A stretch of 46,930 nt of DNA from Cercozoa sp. M6MM (Eukaryota; Endomyxa: Ascetosporea): the NCBI GenBank assembly GCA_040357565.1, contig JBDODJ010000084.1. One strand, given 5' to 3'. Below, piece by piece: positions 1 to 11,300 of this stretch. The translations under genes and the position numbers were made by a program. Numbering within the stretch: position 1 is the stretch's first letter; each line of letters starts with the position of its first letter. The notes under the pieces are model-generated. The model was not told the origin of the DNA and did not search any database. It saw nothing but the letters and a program-made list of their open reading frames with translations.

Positions 1-30
1 ACACACACACACACACACACACACACACAT
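1..30. repeat. (AC)n microsatellite at window edge
   Basis: A pure AC dinucleotide run opens the window and is probably cut by its edge. It lies directly before the first recognisable coding stretch, so it is probably inside an intron. If the gene to its right is on the plus strand, as its reading frame suggests, this is CA-rich on the sense strand, unlike most introns here, which are TG-rich. Confidence 0.9.
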
Positions 31-32
31 TT

Positions 33-296
33 TCGGGTTTTTGTGCGAAGAAGCAGCAGTTCCTGCAATACCACAACGTAAACGTCGGGGAGGTTTTTGA
101 CCACATCAATAGGGAACTCGATTCAATGCGCAGGGACGGAGGTTCCTATCTGTGTCAAAGCCTGTCGAACCGAGGACGCGTCTCGATCTGTATTGGCGTC
201 GTCATATTTATTGCAATCTTTCAACTGATCGTTCGAAGAGGTGTCGCAGGTCTCGCTGTGCTCCCGATATTGCTGGTACAAGCAGTTTCTTCGTGA
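33..296 (+). CDS. 3' terminal exon of a membrane-anchored protein (partial)
   Basis: An open frame enters from the left and ends at TGA 294-296, giving about 87 codons. The N-terminal half is polar and looks helical (FDHINRELDSMRR). The last 35 residues are strongly hydrophobic, starting SICIGVVIFIAIFQ, then RR and a second hydrophobic stretch ending LLVQAVSS. This looks like one or two C-terminal membrane segments. The exon start is unclear; an AG near 50-60 could be the acceptor. I do not recognise the family. A p24-like or SNARE-like tail-anchored protein is only a guess. Confidence 0.45.
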   Translation, partial: SGFCAKKQQFLQYHNVNVGEVFDHINRELDSMRRDGGSYLCQSLSNRGRVSICIGVVIFIAIFQLIVRRGVAGLAVLPILLVQAVSS

Positions 297-653
297 ATGC
301 AGCCCCAAGGAATTGCTTTGTATTTTATGATTCAGTTCTGCATTTTCTTGTCACTGTGGGCGCGATCGCGTCGCGAGTCAGCACCCACTGTGAACGATGT
401 GCACGCAATGGTTTGCGAGCGACTGCTACCATTGTTGAACCAAGGAATGCACACCGGACTTTTCACTGTATTCTTGGAGCCATGTCCACGACGAACGATG
501 CTGCATTTGCCCAATCGACGTGGCTCTACTGTTTGTTGCTCTTTTGCACCAAAAGAGACGTGCACTGTGTCCTGCTGGAAATAAGTTTAGGTCACCACGT
601 CGCTTCGTGCTTTGTTAGTGCTGTGTTACGGGCAACGTTTGCTGTCTGACGAA
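297..653. other. Intergenic, no supported gene
   Basis: Several overlapping open frames exist on both strands, but none has the splice pattern, codon use or protein character of the neighbouring genes. It should hold the 3' UTR of the first gene and the promoter of the small Pro-rich gene. No clear TATA box or polyadenylation motif was found. Confidence 0.4.
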
Positions 654-947
654 ATGCCTCCCTCCGCCTCTGCGGTGCAAGTGCAAGCCTCGGCGCCGCC
701 AGAGCTGCGAGTGCCTGCGCAAAATCCAGCCTTCTCGTCGGTTGCCGAAACACCGGCACCATCGCAAAGCCAGGTTGTCTTGCAGTACAATCCGTACAGC
801 AATGATGGGAAACAACAGCATCGGTACCAGGTAAAGTTACCTATCCTGGCCAGTGCATGAACAAATGGCACGTATTGAAACGACACACCGGCACAAATAC
901 AGCCGGTACCTGCGCCTCCACCTCCCTATCACCAACGCGAACAGTGA
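654..947 (+). CDS. Small proline-rich protein with PPPPY motif (two exons)
   Basis: Exon 1 (654-836) starts MPPSASAVQVQASAPPE and ends with a Gln-rich stretch, KQQHRYQ. A 66-bp GTAAAG...CAG intron (837-902) follows, and exon 2 (903-947) encodes PVPAPPPPYHQREQ and stops. The total is about 75 residues, rich in Pro, Ala, Ser and Gln and probably disordered. PPPPY contains a PPxY motif, the known ligand of WW domains such as those of Nedd4-type ubiquitin ligases, so an adaptor or cargo-receptor role is possible. An in-frame ATG at 612 would add 14 residues. The family is not recognised. Confidence rests on the clean phase-0 splice and compositional continuity. Confidence 0.45.
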
Positions 948-1329
948 CGGGAAGTCGCGCCGCCCCGTCCAGCGCGTACATCGACATATAGTACAGGCGT
1001 GATTTTGAGTACCACGTTTCGTGAACACCACAATCGAATCGAATAATAGCTTCAACGCTATCGAATTGCAACTATTGAAAAACGCGAGTCTGTCTCGTCT
1101 ACCGCATTAATCTATTATATAATTATATAGCTATTACTTAGTACCAACCGTGAAGAAGATGTCCTGGTGAGCTTCAAAGGGGATGGCCGGCCCCGCCTAC
1201 GCCTGTGATTCCCCCCCCTCCAAGACTGGGCCGAAAAGACATAGAAATACGAATACGATAGTACGAGTAGTTGGTTTCTTAGTACTGAGTGACTAACTAG
1301 CTAGTTATCAGTTACTTGACAAACTTACG
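948..1329. other. AT-rich intergenic between convergent genes
   Basis: It holds the 3' ends of the Pro-rich gene (+) and the aldolase gene (-). It is clearly more AT-rich than the coding regions (for example around 1110-1140) and has a short C run near 1215. I see no coding or RNA signal. Confidence 0.5.
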
Positions 1330-2546
1330 TTAATATCCGGAAGACGACTGCACATTCGCACCCGGCAGCAGGGACACGCCACGTGACGTGCCGATACGCG
1401 AAGCGCCTGTTAATCAGCCAGAGCAAATTCCAAGGCAACCAAAGCGAATTCAGGGCGTCGTCTAAGAACAAAGCAGAAGCGAGGGGATCTTACCGGCACG
1501 AATCATGGCAATCGCGTCGTCCCGCGTGCGCACACCGCCAGCGGCTTTAACAAGAACGCCGCGCGAAGCGACGGTCTCGTGCATGAGCGACACGGCGTGC
1601 AGCGTGGCACCACCAGTCGAGAAGCCTGTCGACGTCTTGACAAAGTCAGCGCCAGCTTGGACACACGCACGACAGGCACGCACGATCTGGCAGAAGAGGA
1701 CAGTCAGAGAAGTCACTAGAGGGAAAATATTGATAAGAAAACACACCTCATCGTCAGTAAGCAGGCACGTCTCCAGGATCACCTTGACGGTCTTGCTGCC
1801 AGCCGCACGAACCTACAAAGCACAGCCTGGCGCCTAAGAGAGGGAAGAGAAGGGAAGAAAGGGTGAGGGATGAAGTGACATACGACAGCCTCGACGTCGC
1901 GCTTGACACAGCGGAAGTCACCCGCTTTGATAGCGCCAATATTGGCCACCATGTCGACTCTGCCAAAGAGGCCACCTGAAGTGAAAGAGGATAGTGTAGC
2001 AAAAGGTGGCAAAGTACTCATCCGCGCCAGCTTCGACTACGCGCGCAGTTTCAAAAGCTGCACATGAGCAAACACATGCATACAGAAGTCTCAGGCGGTG
2101 CGCAACAGAGACAAGAGATACCCTTGATCTCAGTCATGTTGGCGCCCAGAGGAAAACCCACAACGGTGCACACCATCACTACGTAGGCACAAGGAGTAAA
2201 GAATATAGTAAAGGCACACACACAGACACACCTTCGGAACAGAGCTCGTTTAGCATGCGACGGCACAGTGGCACCCAGCATGGGTTGATGCATACCGCGC
2301 GGAACCTGTGGCCAAGAAAGACTATGCTCAACATTGTCAAGAGACAATAAGTGTACTTGTGCTCGACTGCTTCGCGCACAAGTTTCTCAATCTAACAGAT
2401 AAAGGAAGGTGCGACCAAAGGATTTACGGTAAAAGAGGTAAGAAAAACACCCCTACCTGTTCCTGAGTGGCCGTCGGCTTGAGCAGAGTGTGGTCAACGA
2501 AGGCATGGACAGGAACTTCCTCATCCTCTGCTTGATAGACAAACAT
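1330..2546 (-). CDS. deoC: Deoxyribose-phosphate aldolase, bacterial-type class I
   Basis: DERA cleaves 2-deoxyribose 5-phosphate to acetaldehyde and glyceraldehyde 3-phosphate. At least seven exons read in order: [24 protein letters not shown] near 2546-2475, then [80 protein letters not shown], and the active-site exon. The Schiff-base lysine is in [15 protein letters not shown], and the second active-site lysine in [13 protein letters not shown]. The last exon (1330-1406) gives the phosphate-binding RIGTSRG and stops. The [12 protein letters not shown] form is the one seen in bacterial DeoC; the animal enzyme has KTSTGKE, which hints at horizontal origin. The ATG at 2546 lies 19 bp after the stop of the kinase gene on the same strand, so a fusion is possible. 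Exons are well supported; the start is less certain. Confidence 0.9.
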
Positions 2547-2565
2547 AATACCCTGGAAGTGGTTG

Positions 2566-4494
2566 TCAAGCTGGAGAGTTAATACCATTGGAGCACTCTG
2601 CAGCCTGCAACAGCCTCAGCACAGGCGACGGCAGCTGCATGCGACGACGGTACGACGGCTGAAATCGGACCCAGTAGAGGGAGGGATAAGAAGGTAGTAA
2701 AAAACCAAAGCTGTGATACCTGCGTGCCACGGAGACGCGTTGAAGCGGCGGCGACAGCGACAGCTGCCTTGAGCACTAAGAAACATGACAAGGGTGACTG
2801 GAGGAGGAGGGGGGGGGGGAATAAACTGAGAGGTACCATCTACGCCGAGGGAGGCGCCTGTAGAAAGCAAGTGCGCCAGTGCTCCGAGAAAGCAGTCACC
2901 AGCACCCGTCGTGTCAGCCACCTCATCCGCTACCGGGGGTTAGGGGTAAGTACACAGAGGGATGAGACGGGAGAGGTACCCAACGACAGGTCAGAGGGAA
3001 TAGGGACATCACTGGATCCTTGCTTGGTGATGAGACCTGCGATACACGTCAACATAGACTGCTTGGTTGACACTCACTAAAGTCAGTAGACGAGAGCGTA
3101 AAATGGATGGCACGTGCTCCCTTGGCGCCCAGTGTGACCACCACAGCCTCAACATCTGCACACATACGGGTGTTTGAACCACCTACTGTTGCACTCCCAA
3201 CAGATGGTCAACTGCACCAAAGTCCGCGAGTAGCGAGTCCTTCCGCAAAATCTCTGCTTCGTGTTCGTTCAGCACCAGCATGTCCGACACTGGGGGGGGG
3301 GGGGGGTAAAGGTCCAGACGCAAAAGCAAACAGGGTACACTTGCACAGCTCTCGCACTTCGTCAACCTTGTTCTAGTAAGGTTGAAGAGAACGTCAACAG
3401 AGTAGACAATAGAGGAAGTGAAGCATACCTCAGGCAATGGGGACGGGTTCAAAATGCACTTGGCGCCCTGGGACTTGGCCTTGCGACTATCCACAGGACA
3501 TGAGAATACATACAATCTCGGTGAGATAGTAAGTGTAGTACAAAGCAGCGGCCACGGTATTCAACGGTACTTCCAACTGGGCTATTTTAGTGATCACAAG
3601 CCGTTAGTCAGGGGGACCAGCACGTGCACAAGTGGGCGGAACTGGTACCAACGACATGACCCGAGAGGTTAGCCTGCTCGACATGCGCCTCGTCGAGCAG
3701 CATGTTGGCACCCGGCACCACGAGGATCTGGTTCTCTCCGTCGCCACGAACCGTGATACTATCACAAGAGGGTGTAGTACAACAGGAATTTTACAGATGA
3801 GTAACAAGGTAGGTGAAGCTAGCAATACGGGGCCTTGCCGGTGTCCGCATCGCACACAAAACTGCCCAAGTAAGCACAGTGGTTGGGGGAGAGGGAAACA
3901 GGGGGTTACATACAATAGTACATGCCATCGACGACAACGCCGTCTCGACGCAACTGGCGAATCACTACAACGCACACAGTGATAGTATCCCCGAGCAAGC
4001 ATACAACAGAGGAATACATACCAGCATGGCCATCGGCATCGTCTCCGACGCAGGCAACGAGGCGTGGAGCCGTCTCTGCAAACGATCGATGGCGGTAAAT
4101 GGGAGGTTAAACCACACATAGCACTTAGGGCTACCAACAGTCGCTCCAGGCGAACGCAAACGCGCTGCTGCCACTGCAACTGCAAGCGACACATTTTTTC
4201 GACATTGGCACGTATCGATATGGTAGCGAAAGCGCAGTACCATTGGAGCCTTTGCCACCCGAGTTCTTCTGAAACGATTCGCCGAACAAAGCTAACACAG
4301 GCCCAACACATTAAACCCACAGAAACAAGCGAACACATAAGGAGAATGTTACTCATGCCCCACTGCGGTGTTTCATTCGTATAGGTCACCAGGTCTATTA
4401 GCACACCCGGACACTAGTTTGCAACACTGCAGCACATATCACCTTAAACCTGACTACCAATGTTGACCGCTCCAACAACAGTGACTCCCGACAT
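2566..4494 (-). CDS. Ribokinase / deoxyribokinase family sugar kinase
   Basis: A PfkB-family kinase that phosphorylates ribose or deoxyribose at O5. It starts MSGVTVVGAVNI at 4494, spliced to DLVTYTNETPQWG. Further exons give the sugar-binding GGKGSN spliced to VAVAAARLRSPGATV, then VACVGDDADGHA, GENQILVVPGANMLLDEAH, LEVPLNTVAAAF, KSQGAKCILNPSPLPE, DMLVLNEHEAEIL and AVVVTLGAKGARAI. The catalytic anion-hole motif follows as ADTTGAGDCFLGALAHL, where the Asp of GAGD is the base, and the C-terminal KAAVAVAAASTRLRGTQ matches the family's GTQ end. The length, about 300 residues, is normal. TGA at 2566-2568 is followed 19 bp later by the aldolase ATG. An alternative donor at GTGCTGAG near 2610 would skip this stop and join the aldolase in frame. 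Deoxyribose is the likely substrate by context. One or two junctions beside C-runs do not keep phase by eye. Confidence 0.9.
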
Positions 4495-5061
4495 CGTCCC
4501 TCGGTCCTGCAACGAATGTTGGTTCAATTATTTATTGTTGTTGCCGATCGAACCGAACCCCAGAACGTTGTCAGTTGCGCAAGAACATACCAAGTGCAGT
4601 GACCTAGCGCACACACTCAAAGTTGCGTTTTACTTGTATGCTGGCAATGCTATGTTCACTTGAATAGAAAACCGCATCTGTTTAAAGGGGTGAAAACGGT
4701 GAGAACTAAGTCTGACCAGAACAGCGCACACGTACACTATCTCAGTGGCTGATTGTGCGTAGCACTGAGCATCTGACACAGCAAGTGTGAGTGTGCAGCA
4801 CGTTTAGCGGCAGGCAACATCAGTCTGGAGCGTGCTCATCAAAACCCCCCAGACGGACACAGTGCACCTTGCCTTGCGCGTGTGACGTTCTGTGTGACTC
4901 TACGAATTGATCAGAGCGTCTGAAGCGCGCCTGATCGCGGAGAAACTAAACGCCGTTTTTCTTCACTCCGTTGGTCTTTTTGTTGACGAAGCAACCCAAA
5001 AGGTGCGCCTGCGTTCGCAATGCTGTGAACGAGTTGTGCACCATGATGTTCCTTTGTAGGC
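4495..5061. promoter_or_regulatory. Divergent upstream region, kinase (-) / tetraspanin (+)
   Basis: A 567-bp spacer between two genes transcribed away from each other, so it must hold both promoters. Just before the tetraspanin ATG the sequence CCTTTGTAG|GC looks like a splice acceptor, so a 5' UTR intron is possible. No conserved promoter element could be named. Confidence 0.4.
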
Positions 5062-6415
5062 ATGGGTGTTCGTGGTCCGCTGAAGGCCATCGTGGTCTCG
5101 TCGACCGTCGTGTTTGCCGTATGTTGCACGTTGCACCTCTCTTGCACTCGTGTGTGCGTTGACTACGGTTTCCGTGTGTGCTGATCGCAGATCTTTGGTC
5201 TCGCCATGATGATTGTCGGCATCATCGGTCTCAAAAACATGGATGACTACGAGAAAGACATTCCGCCGCTCTCGTTGTTCCCGATGCGAAACTTCTGCGT
5301 CGCCGTCATCACAATGGTACGCTGTTACCCCTTGAGATAACCCCTTAAAGCCTTCACTCTTTTTGCATTTGCTTCGTAATCCTTTGCCCTTTATCCTTGC
5401 ATTTTACTCTTTCTTTCTTATTATCGCTCAGGGTGTCTTGCTGTTCTTGATCTGCTCGGCCGGTGTGCTTGGCGTGTTCAAGAAGCTCAACAAGCTCATG
5501 TCGGTCTACACGCTGCTGCTGTTCGTGTTGGTAGCTTCACCTACTGCTCTGCTTTACTCTTGGTGCCCTTCGTGCTTATCTGTTGTACTCTCCATACAGG
5601 TGGCGTGCCAACTCACGGTGGCGCTCATTCTCAGCGGTCAGTTCGGCGAGCAGCTCGAGCAAGAGGTTGATCGCAATGTCCGGTCGCAGTGGTAATTCCG
5701 TCCCTCCCGCTGTCAGTTGAGGCAGCTGCCTTTGACCCCTCTGCTTCAGGTTCGAGTGGTACACGGCCAACGAGGGCCTCACCGATGTCTACGGCGAAAA
5801 CGAGAAAGCCATCTTCCGCTACCAGAAGAAGGTGCGTCAGCCCTCCGCTGTTACCCCATGTTATGTTACTCCACTCCCCCTCCCCGTCACTCTCTTACTT
5901 CGCAGCTGGAGTGCTGTGGCTATGACTACATCGCTGACAACCAAAACCGCAACGATATGACGCTGGACCCGAATGGCTACACAACGACACCGCATCCTCA
6001 TGTAACTGGCCTTGCTTTCTGTTACCTCTGTTGCCCCCTGTTGCTTTCCTGTGCCACTGCCCTCTACCACTCCTCTCCGTTACCTTATCACCACCCCGAA
6101 CAGGATGATGGCTTTACGTACCGCTGCCTGCTGGACCCGTCGGTGGACGAGCCGCTCACGTGGTATGACAAGTCGCTCGAGCGCACCAAGAAGAACGCCG
6201 AGGGCGAAGACGTCGAGCTGCCGCAGGGTGGTGTTCTGTGCTGCCGCCAGGCCACGGTGGACTTCTTCAACGACGTCACCAAGCCCGTGTTCGTCACGCT
6301 GCTCGTCATGTCCTGCCTCCAGCTCGTTGTCGTCTTCATGACTTGCTACCTCATGCGCAAGGGCAAGGGCCGCGACGACGCCACCGACGTCTGGGCCTCG
6401 CCTTACTCCTACTAG
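5062..6415 (+). CDS. Tetraspanin-like four-span membrane protein
   Basis: About seven exons encode roughly 285 residues. It opens MGVRGPLKAIVVSSTVVFA (5062-5118) spliced to IFGLAMMIVGIIGL, which is span 1 plus a short loop. GVLLFLICSAGVLGVFKKL (span 2) and YTLLLFVLVACQLTVALIL (span 3) follow. A large extracellular loop of about 140 residues contains the diagnostic CCG motif in LECCGYDYIADN and further paired cysteines (YRCLLDPS, GVLCCRQA). Span 4 is TLLVMSCLQLVVVFMTCYLM, followed by a short basic tail ending SPYSY. Tetraspanins organise membrane microdomains and partner proteins at the cell surface. Introns begin GTATGT, GTACGC, GTAGCT, GTAATT, GTGCGT and GTAACT, all phase-consistent. TAG is at 6413-6415. 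Confidence 0.88.
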
Positions 6416-7103
6416 GCCTCGCCGCCTACCCTCCTCGCACTCCCTCTACCCTACGCACCGACGGTCACGTGTAGTGCCCGGGTATCCAGCAGCCTCCCAG
6501 GCGGGCTGCCTGGCTGACTCCGCTCGGAGTGCAGTGTTTCTACAGTCGAAGTTATTGACATAAAACACAAGGTGTCTGTGATCTGATTGATAGAATGGGC
6601 GGAACAGAAACACGGCTAACAGGGTGTGTGCTGTCTTCTTACGCTTCGGTTCAGTTAAAAATCAAAAATACCTTTTACTTTGCCAATAGTTCTATAGCCA
6701 AAGCTGAGTTTAACAGTACCACAGAAGTGTGTCGGTGTGTGCGGGTGTATGCAGGAGCCGTCCGGTGGATGCTAAATGGGAGTTTGTGTAAGTCGGCCTG
6801 TTGCGATCGCTATGCGGCGCAGATTGCTTCTTCGTGTTTGAGTTTTGATTTCTTTTGATCCCTGATAGGTGTCGACTCGACGCAAGAATCCTCGGTAGAT
6901 CTGTTATTTTGGGGCTGGAAAAGTTATTTGCGTGACGCGTGTGCTGGGGGTGCCGTAGGGTCCCTTTGCATGCGGAGTTCGATCGGCGCAGTGGTTCCAC
7001 TCCCGATGTCGAGCACGTCAACTATGGTTTGTTGGCCCTGTTTCGGGTCATGTGGATGAGTGTTTCTTTAAACTCTTTATCCTTTGCCCCTTTCTTAGAG
7101 GAC
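6416..7103. other. Intergenic, no supported gene
   Basis: It holds the tetraspanin 3' UTR and the upstream region of the phospholipase D gene. Open frames here are short and AT-rich, with no splice logic. A possible splice acceptor (TTTCTTAG near 7098) lies just before the proposed PLD start, so a 5' exon may lie upstream. Confidence 0.4.
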
Positions 7104-8344
7104 ATGCGTGTGGTGCTGCGAGCACACGAGATGCATGGCGTGCGAGGCAGGCGAGGCACGACGCCATCGGCGGCAACGAACGCGTTGCCTCGTGCACCGC
7201 GTCGAAGGTACTCTTCCTTTTACCTTTGGGCACCTTGTGATACCCCTAATAACCTACATCGTTACCCGACTTCTCCCTACTTCCCTACCCTACCATCCTC
7301 CCACCCTCCACTACCTACATACAGTACGGTGTCGACTGCCATGTCGATCGAGCCCGAGGTGCAGACGGAGGAGTACCCTCTGCCAAGTAGTCTGGCCAAT
7401 GAAAGTTCAAGCGACACTGAGCACGGCCTGCGACGCTCCTTGTCATGCCCGCTGTTGTCACAGCTTGTGCCCATTGTCAATGTACGACTCCTCTGGATTC
7501 TTTTAAATCATGTTACCGTGACACCCTGTTGTACACACAGAACAGTAGACTCAGTGAGGTACCTCCGTTGGAACGTCCGCAAAGTGCGCGTGCCGTCTCG
7601 CCTGATGAGCGTATGGTCTCTCTCTTTCTCGGCATACCATTTGGTGTACTTTTGTATCTTGTACCTTGGGGTAGGAGACTCGCTTCCGACAATGCGGAGT
7701 TTCCAACCAGGCGACACTGAGTGTCGTGTACTCTCTCTCATATATAGACATGTTTATTTATATGAAGGTCTGTTGGTGTGCGCAGTTCGATGCACTGAGT
7801 GAAATCCGTTCAGACACCGACATCGACGGTAGCATATGTGGAGTTTGTGTGGGAGGGGTAAGATGAATAAAGTTGGTGTAGACGGAGAACTGGATGCCAA
7901 GGCACCCATCGCTCGCAAGCGCAGTCGTCGGCAGAAGAGGGCCTACTGTTCCTGGTGCCTGCGACTCACCTATCATGGCCGAATTCAACGAAATTTCCTC
8001 CGTCGTTCCGGTAACATTCCCGGAGTGTTGTCGTGTTCGTCTATTACTGTGCTGTATCCTCATGTGCCCTAGTGTACCAATGCGGTGAGTGTTTGTACCG
8101 CACGCTGCCCTGTCAGTGGTGCAAGCACGGCATGTCGCGCGGCCACTCGGCCTACGACGAGGCTCTCTGTGGTACACCAATGTGTTGATGTGCCTTGTTC
8201 CCTACGGTGTACCCCTACCTCTAGTATCGTGTGATGGCACCTTGCAAACGGGCCTGACTGCCAAGGCTGCCAACGAACACAGCGACATTGACACGCGCAG
8301 TGACACCGAGTACTTTGATCCCTTGCCCCTCCTTTCTACTCACC

Positions 8345-8393
<49 letters not shown>

Positions 8394-11300
8394 GCGGCAG
8401 TGTCAGCGTGCACCACGACGTCGAAACCGAAGGTCACTGGCCGCGCACGGAGCACGAGCGACTGCGTGCACTGGAGCTACTCCTGAGTCGCACCGCCTGG
8501 TGTTCCTGGTGTCTGTACGCATTCTCTCATACTTTCATACCATCGTTAGCCTTTGAATATATGAGAGTATGTGCACAGACACCACACGACCCATCGTTTG
8601 CGCATGCGAAATGTCATTCGGCGTGACACCTACGGTTCCTTGCTTTCTACCAGAATACTCTACTGTGTGTGTATATGTGTATGTAAGTGTGTGTGTGCGT
8701 GTGTGTGTACAGTGTGCTCGCGCTGCGGCGGCCGCACGGTGCTGTGCCTGACGTGTCACTCGCGCGGTACGGCCGCAGGCATGGCACGTGCCTCCAAGGG
8801 TGCCACACTGGCACGTGCGCGATCATGTCTACGGTGTGACCCGTCTTGCACGGCTGGTAGTGACGGTTTCAACTGGGACAGTACCCGCACTGTATGTGTG
8901 TATGGTTGAATGGGCACAGTGCAAAGCTGGGACGCCTTGTCAGTCGTGAGTCAAGAAAGTGGCACCAACGACAACACTCTGCAGCAGGGAATCGAACGTG
9001 AGAGGTGCTCTAGTCCCCATACCCTACTACCTTGACCTCTCTGTATGCATTGTGTATGCGTGTGCGTACAGGGCGATACAAGCCAACATGCGTCGCGTGC
9101 GACAGGCTGGCATGCGCGTGCGTCAGCCCATGCAGCCCTTCCGCTCCTTCGCGCCGGTGCGTCGACACGTGCGCGGTACTTTGCCCAGTGACCCAGTGAC
9201 CTCTTTACTCAGTCGCCTAATTGAGCACGTGTGTGGCAGGTGAGTTCATTGTGGATGGCTGCGCGTTCAATGATGCACTGGCTGACATGATCGATCGCGC
9301 CAAGCGCCGCATCTTTGTGTACGTTCACCCCGTCTTACCAACTCATATCCCCCGCCTTACCCCGTCTTAACCCCGCTTAACCCCCTTGCCCCCTCTTACC
9401 CTCTGTGTCATCAGGTCGTTCTGGCACTGCAACGATCGCGTGTACCTGCGTCGTTTCGTCAAGAACGAACGGTTTCGAGGTACTTCATTGATAGCCTGGT
9501 CACTTTCTGGGGTCAGATGGTCGCTTTGACTGATCACTCTGACTGATCTGACTGACTGATCACTTTGACTGACTGACTGACTGTCTGACCGGAACAACAG
9601 GCCTGTCCAGGGACGGCACGCGGTGGCACGGCTGGATGGACGAGTTCGCGCACTCAGAGCGCCTCCCCGCGGACGAAGAAGAATTCTGGCGTTTCGATCG
9701 GCTGCTGCAGCGCAAGGCCGAGCAAGGCGTCCGCATCTACATTGTACCGACTTGTCCTCCTTTGTCCCACTTGCGTACCCCTCTTGCTTCTTTACCACCT
9801 TTACCCCCTTCCCCTTGTCCCTCTCTCGCCCCCCCCCCCCAGGTGCTGTGGAAGGAACCGTTGGGAGGTGCAGCTGTCGACAACTTCAGCAGCGAGGTGG
9901 CACAGGCACTGGAGGCCCTGCACTCCAATGTGCGTGTCCTTAGGGTACCCTGAGAGGTCCTTAGTGTATTCATGTGTTGTTGTTGTGTGTATGTATGTGT
10001 GTATGTGTGTGTGTGTATGTGTGTGTGCAGCACGGTACTCTCGGACTGCACAAACAACCGTGGTCGCACCATCAGAAGTTCGTCGTCGTCGATGACAGCG
10101 TCGCTCTGGTACCTCATGCAGGGGGAGTGTGAGGGAGATAACAAGTGTGGTCTGTGTGATAATTGTACACACTCAGGTCGGCGGTCTCGACGTGTGTCTC
10201 GGACGGTTCGACACGCCGCAGCACGTGCTGCACGACCTCAATCGCTCCAGCGACGACACGCCTGTTTGGTAGACACTGTAGCACACGCACACAGTGCCAA
10301 AGTATCCGCGCGGATGTGCGCGAATCTACAGGCGAGGCGTTGACTATTACAACCCGCATGTCGTCCGTCCTGCGCGTATCGAAGGCGACGCCTTTTTCGA
10401 GGATGTCGTGGATCGGCATGGCGTGCCTCGTATGCCTTGGTAGACTCCTTGCCGTTGTTGCTGACTTGGAAGGCCCTCTATTCCTCTGTACACTAGGCAC
10501 GACCTGGCCGTGCGACTGAATGGCAGTGCTGCCCGTGATATTGCACGCAACTTTGTTGTATTCCTTGCTCAGCACACCTACACTTTGTCTGGTCACCTTT
10601 TACCCCTTCCCTCCCGCAGGAGAGGTGGAACTCGCATCTGTCGGCCGAAATGTTCGGCTTCTTTCAGTCCTCCAGTGATCGCGGTGACTGTACAGAGTTA
10701 CTCGATATCTATCTTACACCCTCTACTCTGACTCTGTGAATGCTTGTAGTGTCAGTCACGGATTTTCGAAGCCGCTACTCGCGTCTGTCACTGTAGTCCT
10801 CCACATGTCTTGTCCACCCACTGTGTATGCTTGTGTATCAACCACAGACTGCCAACGGACTCAGTGGCACCGTCGCCACGTGGTACACTCCGTGTGCAAG
10901 CCGTGCGATCACTGGACACGTGGAGTGGCGGCTCGCGGCACGAAGCCTCGGTATTTTTTTGTTAGGGGGTCATCCTCAGGTACACATGTGTGTATGGGTG
11001 TGTGTGTGCAGATCTACGGTGCCATGCTGGATGCTGTGGAGCGTGCTGAACACTTCATCTACATTGAGCAGCAGTACATTGCGTCCTCGCTGGCTGGTAC
11101 CTGCGTGTGTTAAAATGCTGGAGATATAAGAAGGGGTTTCCATAACATACTGTGGCTGTGCGGCAGGCGGCGGCGTAGCCAATCAGTTGTTCCACCGAGT
11201 GCTGCAGAAACTTCGGCAAAAGATACGCCGTGCCGAACCGTTTCGTCTCATTGTTATTGTACCCTAACAATCTACCCCGACCTTGACTGAACTGTATCGC

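Noticed and set aside
7096-7207. A third Cys-rich module (CVWCCEHTRCMAC) in the first PLD exon
   Set aside because: It needs a frame that does not splice in phase to the next exon; the in-phase frame is Ala/Pro/Arg-rich.
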